Source of the DNA: Symbiodinium natans | Taxonomy: Eukaryota; Sar; Dinophyceae; Suessiales; Symbiodiniaceae | NCBI GenBank assembly: GCA_905221605.1 | Contig: CAJNDS010002083.1 | Span: 281,001-345,000, forward strand | Length of the DNA: 64,000 bases | Reading direction: 5' to 3' | Shown here: positions 22,856 through 32,968 of the stretch, in pieces | How positions within the stretch are numbered: the stretch's first letter is position 1 | How the letters are laid out: the number at the start of each line of letters is the position of its first letter | Translations under genes and position numbers: made by a program | Notes under the pieces: generated by a model | What the model was told of the DNA's origin: nothing | What the model saw: the letters and a program-made list of their open reading frames with translations, nothing else | Databases searched by the model: none

Positions 22856-25800
22856 CACTACTACTTTCAAGAAGTTTTGTAAATAGTAAACAAAGGGGCG
22901 TGCCAAATAGACCCTAAAGGTCCATGCCACATATGTATATATGTATATATGTATGTATGTATATATGTATATATGTATATATGTATATATGAAAATACAG
23001 ATATATGTATATATGTATATATGTATATATGTATATATGTATATATGTATATATGTATATATGTATATATGTATATATGTATATATGTATATATGTATAT
23101 TTGTATATATGTATATGTGTAGATACACATATATGTATATATATGTATGTATGTATGCATGCATGCATGTATGTATGTATGTATGTATGTGTGTATGTGT
23201 GTATGTATGTGTGTGTGTATGTATGTACGTACGTATGTATGTGTATATATCTATACGTGTATACATACATACATACATACATACATACATACATACATAC
23301 ATACATACATACATAATTACATACATACATACATACATACACATACATACATACAAACATATATATATATATATATATGTACATTTCCGGGTTTGCGTTG
23401 CTTAACCAGCGGCACCGCACACTGGAAAGGCCATTATAGGTTGAGCTTGAAGGCAGAACGTTTTTTTAACATCACATCTTTCCAAGTGCAGGCTCTACCT
23501 TCAAAACCAAAGCCAGGTCCAAGGACTAAGGGACCTTATCTTTCTTAGAGGGTTCTGAACATGAAGGCTCACCAAATAAGAGCACACACTAAGCGCCCTT
23601 GTAACTGCCCAGGGAGTTGAAAGGAAGGAGCCCCACCCCCAAGAAAATCCTGCAAAGAGTCCTGCCAACTATCCTTGGAGTGCCCACCCCCAGAGAATAT
23701 CGCAAGAGGCCCACCCGCAGAAAATTCTGCGGAGTTTTCCGCAACAGAAGCCTGCGGCGAAGTGTCCCCAATCACCTGTCCGGAGATGGCAGGATGGTTT
23801 ACATATTGGTCAGCTATAGGGTGAGGATGATCGAAGAATTTTTTTTTGGGTCTCTTTTTTGTTTTTTTCTGGTGACTGGGGTAGTGAGGCTAGGGGTGGG
23901 GTAGTATTGGATCCCAAAAGCCTCTAGACTTTCGAGGCTGCCATCAATCTGCTGGACATGGCACGGCGGCAGTTCCAGGCATGGTGGGTTTGTTGTTCCA
24001 GGGGTGCAGTGGTGTGTTCAGGGTTTAGGATGTCGGGTTTCAAGAATTGTGGGTGACTAGGGATTGGGGTCACGTGCTCGGGATTCGGGAGTTGGGGGCT
24101 GCAGCTTTAGTGTTTTCAGGTGCTGGGCCAGCCTGTAACCCCCGCACCCCCCGAAGCCCATGCTCTGATTCTCAACAGACGGCGACATCACACGAAAGGT
24201 CACGGTTGCCCCAGCTTCCTCAAGATGCTAGGAAAATGAATGCCGTGGACTGGGGATCCGACTGGCAGACCCTGCAGACCCTGCAGACCCTCAGCAGCCC
24301 TTGCAGGCCACGTCGTGCGGCTCAGCGCTGACGGAGGCCTTCGGGTCCCGCATGCAGCAGCTTCAGGCCAGTTGCTTTTTGTTCCTTACCTTGCCTCCAT
24401 CCCCTCCTGTAACCCCCCTCCCCCCCTCCCCCCCCTCCTCCCAAACCCCAAACCCCGACAGGCCGCCTGGCTCGGCGGGTGGCGGCGCTCGCCCCAAAGC
24501 CCAGCGCCCAAGAAGAGGCAGCTTAGGGTGGCGCGAGGTGCTTAGCAGGGCATCAGGGTGTGCCTCATTTGCTGAGCTGCGGGGCTTTGGGGCTTTAACC
24601 AATAGCCTCGAAAGCCTCAAGACCCAACACTTTGGGGACGTGCTGTTGGGGGGTTTTCACGCGATCGAGAAGTTTAGGGGGTGTCTGGCTTGAGTCCATT
24701 AGCTTCTTGCTGGCTTGGTTTTCATCCCATCCGGTCCGGCGAGGCGGCACCAGCCTGGCACCAAGACCACCTGCGCCCTCGTGTTCCTGACTGGGGTTGT
24801 GGGGTGTTCACCCCAAAACCCTACGACCTCTGAATCCGAGTGGACGTAGTGTGTTAAATCTGGATCTGGCCAGGCCTTGAGTTACTATATCTCAGATCCT
24901 TCAATCGCACATCTGAGAAGGACTTACATCATCGCCATTCGTTGCGAAGATGTGGGTGTGGCCAACGCTCTCGCCGGCTCCGTGATGGGCTGCGGCTCGC
25001 CCTGAGATTGACAACCCCCCTTGTATTTTCGGGCCTTACGGACTCTTTAGCTGTCAGTATATGATCTCGGAGACCTCTTAGCAGGAGCCCAAACACTTGG
25101 ACCATCAAATGTGGCCCCCAGGTCCTCAGCCCGGTACCCCAAAAAACCTCGAAACCAAGCAGGCATTACCTGCTTTGTCTTGCCCGGCCTGCTCTTCTTT
25201 CTGACGGTGTCGGTGCAGCTCCAGAGCCGGGAAGGTCTGCCACGACCACTTCTGGCGAAAGGCAGGGTGAATGTGTGGGTGTGTGTGTGTGTGTGGGTGG
25301 GTGGGTGGGAGTCTTGAAAAGGGCGCTTGGTATTTCGGCTTCGGGCGCAGGGTTTAGGATTCAGGGAGGCTCCATTTTTGGGGGGCTTTGGTCTCACGCA
25401 CCGCAGCTTTGGCGGGTCCATGCCCTGAACACCTCAGCCCTCACCAAAGCCGGTATGAAGCTCTGGAGCCAACCCACGGCAACGATTCCAAGCCCAAGAC
25501 AGCAAAGAGGATTCCCCAAGACAGCAAAGAAGATTCCTCAACCCCAGCCGCAAGCCTCTTGAAGGCCAGAAAGCCTTGAAGAACCAAAATTCAAAGCTTC
25601 GACCATCCCTAAGCGACGGCGAAACCGGAACCGGAGAGGAGCTGTGAAGCCCAGCCCGGCGATGCCGCCCGGAAGTGCAAGGAGGGATTTCGGGGGCCGA
25701 GGAGCCCAGGGATCTGGTTTGAAGCCCTAAACTCTTACCTTTGAGGAGCTTTCCTCGGCAATAGGCCCTAACCAGCCATCTCTGGACCGTAGCCCCAGCC

Positions 25801-25953
25801 GTAGCCTTGTATGCCCTGGCACAAGCCTCAGTCTTCGGACGCTCACGGAGCGCCGAAAGAAGATCCAAGATTCACTGAGGTACTGGAAGTTGCGCCTCGC
25901 GCAGGCCGCCGGCGCCGTGACCGCCTTAAGCGGCGTGCTGTTCACCATCATTG
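11041..25953 (+). CDS. amino-acid transporter, AAAP/SLC38-like, 9 exons
   Basis: Membrane transporter of the amino acid/auxin permease family. Exons: 11041-11100, 11275-11314, 11437-11505, 11813-12460, 12590-12691, 24744-24788, 24921-24994, 25163-25234 and 25870-25953 (1194 nt, about 398 residues). All eight joins keep phase. Donors are GT, GC, GC, GA, GT, GA, GC and GT; acceptors are all AG. Family landmarks in order: hydrophilic N-tail; first helix with [28 protein letters not shown]; paired helices in exon 4; [42 protein letters not shown]; then, across the long intron, [32 protein letters not shown] and a last helix. The start codon and the final few residues were not located; a candidate last exon begins near 26763. 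Exon 5 would otherwise run into a stop at 12708, losing the last helices, so splicing over the 12-kb repeat intron is inferred. Substrate is not predictable. Confidence 0.75.
11813..12460 (+). CDS. main exon of the amino-acid transporter
   Basis: The longest exon of the transporter (648 bp). It begins G-ATC-ATC after AAG and ends in ...NILK, where a GA donor at 12461 joins to AG|G at 12590, restoring NILKNYG. It carries four or five hydrophobic helices and the [15 protein letters not shown] segment, which is conserved in SLC38/AVT-type carriers. Confidence 0.85.
12727..12850. repeat. (ATGTATAT)n microsatellite, left flank
   Basis: An alternating TA/GTATATAT tract directly outside the left 27-bp inverted repeat. 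The same motif on the same strand resumes outside the right repeat at 22931. Confidence 0.95.
12853..12879 (+). repeat. left terminal inverted repeat of the block
   Basis: 27 bp, starting GGACCTTTAGGG and ending GGCACGCC. Its exact reverse complement is at 22897-22923. Confidence 0.9.
12890..14820. repeat. ~308-bp satellite of nested palindromes
   Basis: Five direct units are marked by CCGCGTGGTC-type sequence at 13396, 13705, 14013, 14319 and 14629 (spacings 309, 308, 306, 310; the last copy reads CCGCGCGGTC). One further marker is inverted at about 13100-13150. Each unit carries several AAATCCCGGGATTT cores. The arms around them (AAGGATTTCAAGGATT, TTTTTTGGGCATTTT) are mirrored, giving perfect or near-perfect palindromes of up to roughly 150 bp, for example around 12976. 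AT-rich apart from the cores and a G-run of 8-12 bases per unit. Noncoding. Confidence 0.9.
14822..14935. repeat. (TTTAGGG)n interstitial telomeric tract
   Basis: About 16 copies with two single-base variants, abutting the end of the palindromic satellite. Degenerate satellite resumes at 14940-15070. Confidence 0.95.
15080..15635. repeat. CATCATCCCC minisatellite
   Basis: Variable 9-10-bp units of CATCATCCCC/CATCATCTCC. A reversed GGGGATGATG block at about 15196-15245 makes a local inverted repeat. Open frames rich in Pro/His/Ser here are artefacts. Confidence 0.9.
15636..17750 (+). repeat. ~200-240-bp satellite array, first part
   Basis: Imperfect tandem units built from recurring modules: GAGGGGCTAGTGACTGCCCT, AGAGGTTTGTCGTATGTCCC, CCTTCGTCCCTTCGTGTTGT and TTTGCTTCCGTGCTCGTA. 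Intervals between the last module are near 230, 203 and 230 bp around 16.5-17.2 kb, with shorter deleted units. Noncoding. Confidence 0.9.
17891..18115. repeat. (CCAAAA)n/(GGTTTT)n hairpin
   Basis: An A/C-only arm of about 115 bp (17891-18008) is followed after some 20 bp by a T/G-only arm of about 88 bp (18028-18115). Their sequences are complementary (for example CCAAAAATACC against GGTATTTTTG). It lies inside the 2-kb element. Confidence 0.9.
18160..19530. repeat. internal repeats of the AT-rich element
   Basis: Two families recur. One (AAATTGTGCTTTTCAGACAT, then GTGGTCTTTATTGAATACTT) appears near 18170, 18600 and 18720. The other (GAGTATGGTCCTTTAAATAG, then TTGGGCTATTTGCTTAA) appears near 18840, 19085 and 19370. 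No coding sequence is seen. Confidence 0.8.
19800..22065 (+). repeat. ~200-240-bp satellite array, second part
   Basis: Continues the array broken at 17750, in the same orientation and with the same modules. Some neighbouring units (for example about 20040-20460 and 20700-21110) are nearly identical over several hundred bp, implying recent duplication of a multi-unit block. Confidence 0.9.
22066..22790 (-). repeat. satellite array, inverted part
   Basis: From about 22066 the same modules run as their reverse complements (CCCTTACAACACGAAGGGAC, GGGGACATACGACAAACCTC). The array therefore switches orientation at a single junction. Confidence 0.9.
22805..22866. repeat. (TAC)n trinucleotide microsatellite
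   Basis: About 20 copies of ACT/TAC just inside the right end of the 10-kb block. Confidence 0.95.
22897..22923 (-). repeat. right terminal inverted repeat of the block
   Basis: 27 bp, the exact reverse complement of 12853-12879. Confidence 0.9.
22931..23378. repeat. (ATGTATAT)n then (GTAT)n/(CATA)n inverted microsatellite
   Basis: GTATATAT units change to GTAT units at about 23140. At about 23255 the strand sense flips to CATAC units, which run to about 23345, so the tract can fold into one long hairpin. Long Tyr/Val/Met or His/Thr/Tyr frames on both strands are artefacts. Confidence 0.95.
25263..25312. repeat. (GT)n microsatellite
   Basis: A short GT/GGGT run in an intron of the transporter gene. 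Confidence 0.8.
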
Positions 25954-27288
25954 GTACAGTCCCTGGGCCTGACTTCTCTTCTTGGGGTGGCTCGTGCGGG
26001 TGATTCCCTGGTTCATTTGGGGCTCTGTGTCGGGCTGCTCACCGTGGGGGTGTGCAGTTCGCATTTAGGGGGGTGAGAATCACTCGTGCAACTTGAAGAG
26101 GCGTTGGAAGTTGTAGGTAGTGTGCTTCACCACGCATCGGATTCTGCGTAGGGGCCTGCTTTAGGAACTACTCGTACGGCCAAGGGACAGATTGCCCCCC
26201 AAAGCCCTCTCCCTCATCGCGAGTGCAACCACCGAACGACCCACAAACCTCTCCCAAATGCATAAACGCCCTTAGCAGCCCCCCTAATGACCGAAAGCCA
26301 CGCGCTGAAAGCAACCATGCGCCAAAGCCTCAAACGAACCCAAGTTGCTGCCGACACGCCGCCCCAGAGGCAGTAATCCTCATCAACCACTGGGAGTGAA
26401 GCTGATCTCACTGAAGCCCAGGGCTTCCGATTTCAAGAGTTCGGGGTTGTGCGAGGGTGTCAGGATGATTTATGGGTGTAGATCTTCGTGGGGCTATGGG
26501 GCTCCGTGGCCACCATTAGGTGGCAACATGTTGGGCGACTAAGAGGTTTGGGTTCAGGGTTCCGGAGCCAGGCAGAAGCTCCGCTGCAACAATTTGTGTG
26601 ACCGGTTTCACAGCAGTGACAGTTTTGTGGTCCAGGACGGAGTCCAAGACCAATGTTTATAGAATGCTACAGAACGATTTCCCACCAGCCTTTGGCACTG
26701 CTCCTTAAAGAGAGCAGATGCATCGGTCCCAGCCAAGCTGGTTTGCGGAGATCACTGGCAGGCACGAGCCTGTCTTTCAGAGGGAGCTGCACTTGGATTC
26801 CCGCCGACCCATTGAAATCGGAGCAGGCTCAGCATTCTGACTTGAAAAATTTGGTGGAATCCCAGTGCCTCGAACAGTCCAGTTTCCCAGTTTCCGGCCG
26901 AATCTGCAATCAAGTAAGCAGGTCAAAAGTTGAAGCCTGATAAACCTGCGCCTCAAGTCAGCTGATGTAGCCCGGAGAGGCGTGGGGATTGGGTGCCCCA
27001 AGCCATAGAGGTTCATCATTGTTCATCGACTACCTGATTGTTTTTTTGCTACTGCAGGATTGCCAGGGGGCGTACGGAATGCTGCCCAAAACTGACAGCA
27101 CTCAAACACGAAACTCAAGCCTCTGCTCCAAAATCCTAGGTCCGGTGAGTCCCCTGGACATGTTGGCGTCCAGCCTCACTGCAGCCATCTCCCCCTACGC
27201 CGTACCGCAGGCTCCTTGGAGCCGCTCCCTGGGTTTAGGGTTTAGGGTTCAGGGTTTAGGGTCCTAAACTATGAATGTGTCAGCGCAG
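25954..27288. other. intergenic or intronic stretch, weak signals only
   Basis: It should contain the 3' end of the amino-acid transporter. AG|GC-ACG at about 26763 would keep phase with the exon ending at 25953 but leads to an unremarkable 59-residue tail. A possible exon at about 27145-27232 abuts a TTTAGGG tract but is open in two frames. Nothing else is supported. Confidence 0.3.
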
Positions 27289-27344
27289 CCTTGAGCTTGA
27301 ACAAGACGTGGGTGTTCGAGGACCTTGTGGTCAAAAAGAGGGCC
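27289..27344 (+). CDS. putative exon, unrecognised
   Basis: Follows GCGCAG and reads LSLNKTWVFEDLVVKK. Ends before a GA donor. A TTTAGGG-like tract lies 30-60 bp upstream. Possibly an early exon of the gene continuing at 27995. Confidence 0.4.
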
Positions 27345-27994
27345 CTCGAAACCCCGAACCCACCCCCTCTGAGCTGAAAGCCTCCCATGGCCACAGGGCG
27401 GGTTCCTCCTTTTCGCAAGCAGCCATGCCCGTGGCATGCCTGGAGGGCTCATGCTGCCCGCTGCCGAGTTTAAAGGGGGTGAGTGCTGGGGCGGCTTGGG
27501 GATTGGGTTCTTGGGTTCAGAGGTCGCTGAAGCTGCTGGCTACTGGGGCTTTGGGGAGGGGTTGGGCTGCCAACTCAGTTGCGAGGGGCTTCATGAATGG
27601 GCATAGTTGCATGCTCCTGAAGACAGGGGGCGTTTGATGTTTGACTTGATTAGGCATGTCATGAACCGTCTATCCATCCCAGCAGAGACACCCCCCAACC
27701 AAATACTCCCCTCGCCCTGCAACATCGAAACTCCTCAGAGCCCCAAATATGCTCTAACTATACCTTTCAGCCTCTGTGCTTGTTTGGGGGGGCTGTGGGA
27801 GCATGCTGGAGCTTCATTGGTCGGTCCTTCGCAAAGTGTCCGCTTGGGGCCCTGCGCCTCAGAACCGCAAGCCGTGCTGGTGCCCCAGGCTGCAGCAACA
27901 ACTCGGGCTTCTGCGTCCCGAGCGCTGGAAAATCCAACAGCCTTGACCCCTTCACCCTCTCCCCTCCCCAAATCCTACACCCCCAACCTCCAAG

Positions 27995-28445
27995 CAGCAG
28001 AGCATGCGCTGCGAGACGTGCGTCCCGAGGCGGCGCATCACCTTCTACAACACCATGCTGGGAAGCCAGCAGGTGGAGGTGAGAGTTGAGGGCTCTCCAT
28101 AGGGCAGTGAGGTTTTTAGAGGGGATGTTGGGACTTGTGGTGTGCTGAGCTTGCATCAGATGCAATGGTCGAAACTGTTTAGGAGTCTAGCTGCTGCAGA
28201 ATGCGCATCCGGGCAAGATGGCCTCAAAACTTGCTCACGCTCTGCGACACAGCACGTGCTCTTATTCGTGGTGCTGGGGGGGGGAGGGGGCAGAGCATTG
28301 TGCAGCTTTGTTGGTCGGTTGTGATGCGGCTGTGCTGGATGTTTTGTGGGTGAGCCTTGCATCTGGGGCCGCTGAACGCAGGAGCAGTACTTGAACTCCC
28401 GCTATCAGCGCGAGAAGAAGCCTCCGCCGCAGCAGCTGGCACTCA
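27995..28445 (+). CDS. two-exon segment, unrecognised protein
   Basis: Exon 27995-28078 (QQSMRCETCVPRRRITFYNT, then MLGSQQVE) ends at a GT donor. Exon 28382-28445 (EQYLNSRYQREKKPPPQQLA) follows GAACGCAG. Both joints are in phase 0. A Cys-x-x-Cys and a basic, Pro/Gln-rich end are visible; no family is recognised. Confidence 0.5.
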
Positions 28446-28845
28446 GTGCGAGGCTGAGTCCCACTATTTGGCCACGCGCTGCCATGGATCATTGAAGGCG
28501 CAAGTCGGATTTTTTAGCGTTTTTTTTGTGGCCATGTGGGGCTTACCATGCCAGCTTGGCATGGGCTTCCCTGTCTGACCTCATGGCTATGATCTTGCCC
28601 AGTGTAATCTGAGAGGTTGAAAGCAAGGTCTTTGAATTTGTGATTGTTCCGGCCTTGAGAGCCACTGTTAGTGCGCAGATGTAATTGTGGACCCTGACTT
28701 CTGCGTGCTCTCAGCCATCAGCCGTGCCGCTTCACGGTGTAAGGTTCGGCAATGAAGAAGCGGGGCGCCCGGCGAAGAGTTCCTGCTGCAGAGTGTGGTA
28801 GGGGTTGTTGGGCCCCCAAACCCTGAACACCGTGAAATCCTACAG

Positions 28846-29078
28846 CATCCTCTCTGAGGGCGGCGCCGGTCCTTTGGCTGCACGGCTCATTCCTGTGCGA
28901 GTTTGCGGACTGCTTCATATCGAGCGACCGCCTGAGAAGCGCAGAGCAGCCCCATAAAGCCCCAAAGCCCCTACCCCGAACCCGCATAGTAAATCCGCAG
29001 CGAAAGGTGCCGGGGGCGATTTGGTGCACCTCCTGCGGTCCTTCACCCTGGGGCTCGAGGGGGCCTCCAAGAGCCTTG
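28846..29078 (+). CDS. two-exon segment, unrecognised protein
   Basis: Exon 28846-28943 follows CTACAG and reads ILSEGGAGPLAARLIPVRVC, then GLLHIERPPEKR. Exon 29001-29078 follows CCGCAG and reads GAGGDLVHLLRSFTLGLEGA, then SKSL. The GA donor/AG acceptor join keeps the frame. A second open frame exists in the first exon (VLWLHGSFLCEF), so the frame choice rests on the better phase fit. Confidence 0.45.
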
Positions 29079-29260
29079 GTGCGGGGCCACAGTGCGTGCA
29101 TGGTGCCCTTGCAGCAGCCCTCCCTTAACCCTAAGAATCCTCTACCCCCCCACCCAAAGAATCAAAGTCCCTAGTCCCCACTCAATCAGAGCTCAATCCC
29201 GATACCTTAAAGGGGGTTTCGGGTTTAGGGTGATAGGGTTTGTGGCTTGGGGCAAAGCAG

Positions 29261-29337
29261 GTGAGAGCCCGGCTGGTGGGCCTCCCCTGTGGCCCGGGCG
29301 CCAAGTTGCTCCCGTCCTGGTTTGGCGGTCCTGCGGA
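29261..29337 (+). CDS. putative exon, unrecognised
   Basis: Follows AAAGCAG and ends at a GC donor. Reads VRARLVGLPCGPGAKLLPSW plus FGGPAE. A G-rich TTTAGGG-like tract lies on both sides. Confidence 0.45.
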
Positions 29338-29516
29338 GCTCAAATCAGCCCACTAGGGTTTAAGGTTTTTTAAGGTGTAGAGTTTACAAGGTTTAGGTTC
29401 GGGTTTCGGGTTTAGAATTTAAGACTCAATACTACTACCATATCCTAAACCCCTCACTCCAAATCAAGTAGATCGACATTGTAGGTGTGTTTTTTTGGTG
29501 CATTCAATGAGACAGA

Positions 29517-29586
29517 ACTGGCCAAGGGCCTCCATACTCACAAGGAGCGCAACCTTTTCAAGGCCTTTGATGGCCCTCCGGCTCAG
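29517..29586 (+). CDS. putative exon, unrecognised
   Basis: Follows GACAG and ends before a GA donor. Reads ELAKGLHTHKERNLFKAFDG plus PPAQ, a helical charged segment. Confidence 0.45.
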
Positions 29587-29763
29587 GAGTCTGAGCCCGC
29601 CCGCCCCCCCATCCCCCAGAGCCCCTCAAACCATAAGCCCCAAACAGACCAAAAAGCCCAAAACACAAGCATGTCATGGTAGGATTGCGGGCTTGGGAGA
29701 GTCTAAGAAATTGAGGGCTTGTGGGCAGGGGGTGTAAGGCAGAGTCCAGGGAGTTGCTTCCAG

Positions 29764-29836
29764 GTCGCCAGAGCAGCAAACGAGCCTCTACAACATCACG
29801 GAGCTGTTTCAGAGGCTTCCCGACTGGAAGCCTCCA
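29764..29836 (+). CDS. putative exon, unrecognised
   Basis: Follows CTTCCAG and ends before GTTTAGGG, where the donor dinucleotide is the start of a telomere-type tract. Reads SPEQQTSLYNITELFQRLPD plus WKPP. Confidence 0.5.
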
Positions 29837-29988
29837 GTTTAGGGTTGAGGGTTTAGGGTTTAGGGTTTAGGGTTGCTGATCTTGACCTGTAGATGCCTCG
29901 TGGCTGATGCCTCGCGGTTCACGGATACCGGCTGCGGTCGCTTGTCAGTGTGGTGCAAAAAAAGCAATTTGACTAGTAGTACGTGCAG

Positions 29989-30058
29989 CAACTGGTGCCT
30001 GCCTGGATAATTTCTCGTTCTTGGACTCAAGCCGTGGAGCTCCTTGAGCGACTTCTTC
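29989..30058 (+). CDS. putative exon, unrecognised
   Basis: Follows GTGCAG. Reads QLVPAWIISRSWTQAVELLE plus RLLP, an amphipathic helix. The end at a GC donor is approximate. Confidence 0.4.
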
Positions 30059-30838
30059 CCAGCGCATGGGGGTTGACGGCAAGCCCACAAAACCTGGAGA
30101 GGTCAGAGCCTTTGTTCAAAAAGTGGCAGCCGCTGTGGACTGCGGAGGACGGGCAGGGACATGGGCAGTATCTCCAGAGCGATTTACGAGTGTATTATTC
30201 CCCAACACCCGAAACCCACCCTAAAAGGCCTTGAGCTGAACACAGGATCACGCCGTGCCCTCTCTGGCCGCGTCCTACGTGCGGAGACTGCAGACCAATC
30301 GGCAGAACCTTCGTGGGCCTCTCAGGGGTCCCTGTCAATCTGCATGTGGCGCGTGTGGCGGCGAGTGTGGCCCTCCAGAAGATGGGAGACCCTGAACATC
30401 CCTAAGCCCCAAACGCTCTGAGCCAAGAACGGTCCCTAAGCCCAAGGTTTCATTCTTCTTAAGCCAAACCCTTCTACACCCAAAGAAAGAGTAAAGAAAG
30501 CTGAAGCTTCGGACGTGGCGCCAAGGCAACCAAGGGGGAAGTCGGGGACCTCAGGGTGACGAGCAACGAGGATAGCGATCTTAAGCTGCTGTACATGGTG
30601 GGTGCCAGAAAATGTGTTCTTGCAGCAACCTACTCATTGCTCGAGGAAGCCATTTACGCATTTAGGTTCTTGTATTGCAGGTCCCTTTGGGGCAGGACGG
30701 GTGCGAGCAATTCCTCGAGCTAGCATAGTAGGTTCCTGCGCGACAGGTTCGGCGCTTAGGTGTTGGACCTTTAGGGCAACATTGCACCCCACATCCCAGC
30801 CCACGTCTCCCCAATCCCCCCCTCCCCCTCGCCTCCAG

Positions 30839-30918
30839 TTCCCGTGTTTGCGAGCTCGGCCCGAATTTAGGCTTGCTCATCCCGCTTGGCATCAAGACCA
30901 TCAACGCGGGCTCCCAGC
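30839..30918 (+). CDS. putative exon, unrecognised
   Basis: Follows CTCCAG after a C-rich intron end. Reads CELGPNLGLLIPLGIKTINA plus GSQ; ends near a GC donor. Confidence 0.4.
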
Positions 30919-31792
30919 ATGGTGCTCGGGATCCAGGGTTCGGGGTGTTGGGCTCGGGACTTCCGCTGCAAGGAGTGGGTGCACTGGGGTTGGTATGGCA
31001 TTCAAGCCAGCAGAAGCATACGGGAAAGTAGAAGATTGAATTGAAGGCTCGAAAAGTTCAACGTTTTCTCAGTTTCTTTCGCACTTTCTCAGTGGATAGA
31101 AGACAGCTTCTTGACGAGCAAGGTCTTCTGGGATTCTGGGATGAAGAGACTCTGAGTGGGTTTCGGGAGATTTGGGCTGCTGGCCTGGGTGGGGTTCGTG
31201 TTGGACCTGGAGCATGATTCGTAAGGGGACCTGCCCCCGAGCAAGGATGATCTTGCTCATCTTGGAGAAGAAAGATGCCCAGGCCCTGAGCCCAGTTCGT
31301 TTGCCACGAAAGCTATAGGGGAATAAGATGAAGGGCCTAGAGTTCCCCCCCCCCCATATCCCTTAAAGCCAACAAGTTCCTGCGAGACCTACCGCCTGAC
31401 CATTATCAACTCGGGCGCGCCGGGGCTTGAGTGGCACGCCTGCTCCTCCGCCCGGCGGCCTGGGAGAAGGTTTTTTTTGTTGCTTAGGGTTTTAGTTTGG
31501 GGTTTTAGCTTTGGGTTTTAGTTTAGGGTTTTAGTTTAGGGTTTTAGTTCAGGGTTTAGGGCCTTTAGGGCCTTTAGGGTTTAAGGTTTGCGGTTTGCGG
31601 CTTTTGGGGTTTCGGGTTTGGCCCTGTTTGGGAAGGGGCCGTAAGCGACTCAAGAGGAACACTGCCCATCGTCGAGACACCAAAGAAAAGCCGTGGAGAA
31701 AGGGCCCAATGGGTGATCGAGATTTCGGGGACCTGGAAACTGCCACCCAGCAGCACCTTGCGTGCATTGGCTGTGATGTCTGTGCGCTGCAG

Positions 31793-31850
31793 GCAGAGCC
31801 GCCCAAGTTCAAGAGCCAGGCCGGCCTCATCACCGTGCTGGATGTCCTTG
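31793..31850 (+). CDS. putative exon, unrecognised
   Basis: Follows GCTGCAG. Reads AEPPKFKSQAGLITVLDVL and ends before a GA donor. It lies on the strand opposite a long minus-strand open frame, which is rejected. Confidence 0.45.
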
Positions 31851-32495
31851 GAACCTTGACCCCAGCCCTATTCCCTAGAGACCCTGAGGTGTCGTCATCT
31901 CGCAACAAGAAGCACTGAAGCTGAAGACTGCATGAAGTCATGCAAACCTGAGAGGAATGTCGGGTTGCCTGAAGGGAGCACGATTGCAGGTGTCCAGCCA
32001 AGAAAGCGACTCCCCAGTTAAGTTCCCGAGTCACAGCGGTTGCCGTGGTGCAGGCGGCACTGGCTTTCGAGGATATTCCCAGCTCAAAGGCAGAGGATGA
32101 TGCGTTCTGGGCCGCAAGCTTAGGGGGGTTCAATCGAGTGCGGTGAGCTGAAACCTTGTATCCTGAACACTGAGCGTCGGCCCCCCGCGCCCCTCTGTAG
32201 TTGAGGCCATGCTCGTGGTCACGTGTGCTATCCCTCCGAGCCCGATGATGGCCAAGGATCGAAGGGAGAGTCCGGCTGTTTGGGCGTGTTTCAGAGTTCG
32301 GGGGTGACGTCATGCACAAACACATCTATGACCCGGTGTCGGCCTGTTGAGAGTCTTGTGGGCCTGGCAAGCTCCCCTAATTTCCGATAATTAACCAGGA
32401 GAACATCGACACGAAGAAATTCCTGCGGTGCCCCAAAATGCCAGGAACCCGAATCCGAGATGCTACAAGGCCCAGAAAATCTGAATCAACCCCAG

Positions 32496-32570
32496 GAGCC
32501 CCTGCCGCTTTACGACAAGTTCATTCCCTGGCTCATCGGTGGCCCCCTGGAGCAGGGGCCCTTGTGGCAA
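32496..32570 (+). CDS. putative exon, unrecognised
   Basis: Follows CCCCAG and ends at CAA before a GC donor; phase 0 at both ends. Reads EPLPLYDKFIPWLIGGPLEQ plus GPLWQ. Hydrophobic core; family unknown. Confidence 0.5.
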
Positions 32571-32968
32571 GCTCCAAGAGGAGAGCATCGAGGTTCAAAG
32601 GAGGGGTTGAGCTGTAGGTTCTTTTTTTGGGAGATCTCCATCATCTTATATTCTTTGCGTTCTAATGTACCCAACAGGCCCTCAATTTTTTGACGTTAAA
32701 GCTGCTGCACAGAGCATACTGAGCACTGCACCATACTACGCCCCACCAGATCCCACAAACAACAAGTGCAAAGCACGTGGCGCATGTTGGCAACCTCCCC
32801 TCCCACTTTCCCGAAGAAGACAATCGATAACGACCCATGGCAAGCTACCCAGGAAAAGCCACAGTTAAGGGTCAAGGGTTCAGTTTTGGCACGTCTCTGC
32901 TTTCTTGGCCACATTTCAAATTGCTCAGGTGGTAGGAAGTCGCGGAATGCTTGAATCTGCCCTCGCAG

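Larger units (their letters stand above)
12853..22923. mobile_element. 10-kb block bounded by 27-bp perfect inverted repeats
   Basis: Positions 12853-12879 and 22897-22923 are exact reverse complements (27 of 27). Both ends are flanked externally by same-strand (ATGTATAT)n, as expected if a 10-kb unit inserted into one microsatellite. The inside is satellite and minisatellite DNA plus a nested 2-kb element, with no recognisable transposase, integrase or polymerase frame. It could be a non-autonomous or foldback-type element. Alternatively, two copies of a short microsatellite-associated repeat may lie in opposite orientation by chance. It lies in an intron of the transporter gene. Confidence 0.5.

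Noticed and set aside
22736-23548. Long Tyr/Met/Val/His/Thr frames on both strands
   Set aside because: Translations of TATG/CATA microsatellites.
31549-32325. 258-codon open frame on the minus strand
   Set aside because: No domain, and composition typical of antisense to GC-rich exons; a plausible plus-strand exon (31793-31850) lies within it.
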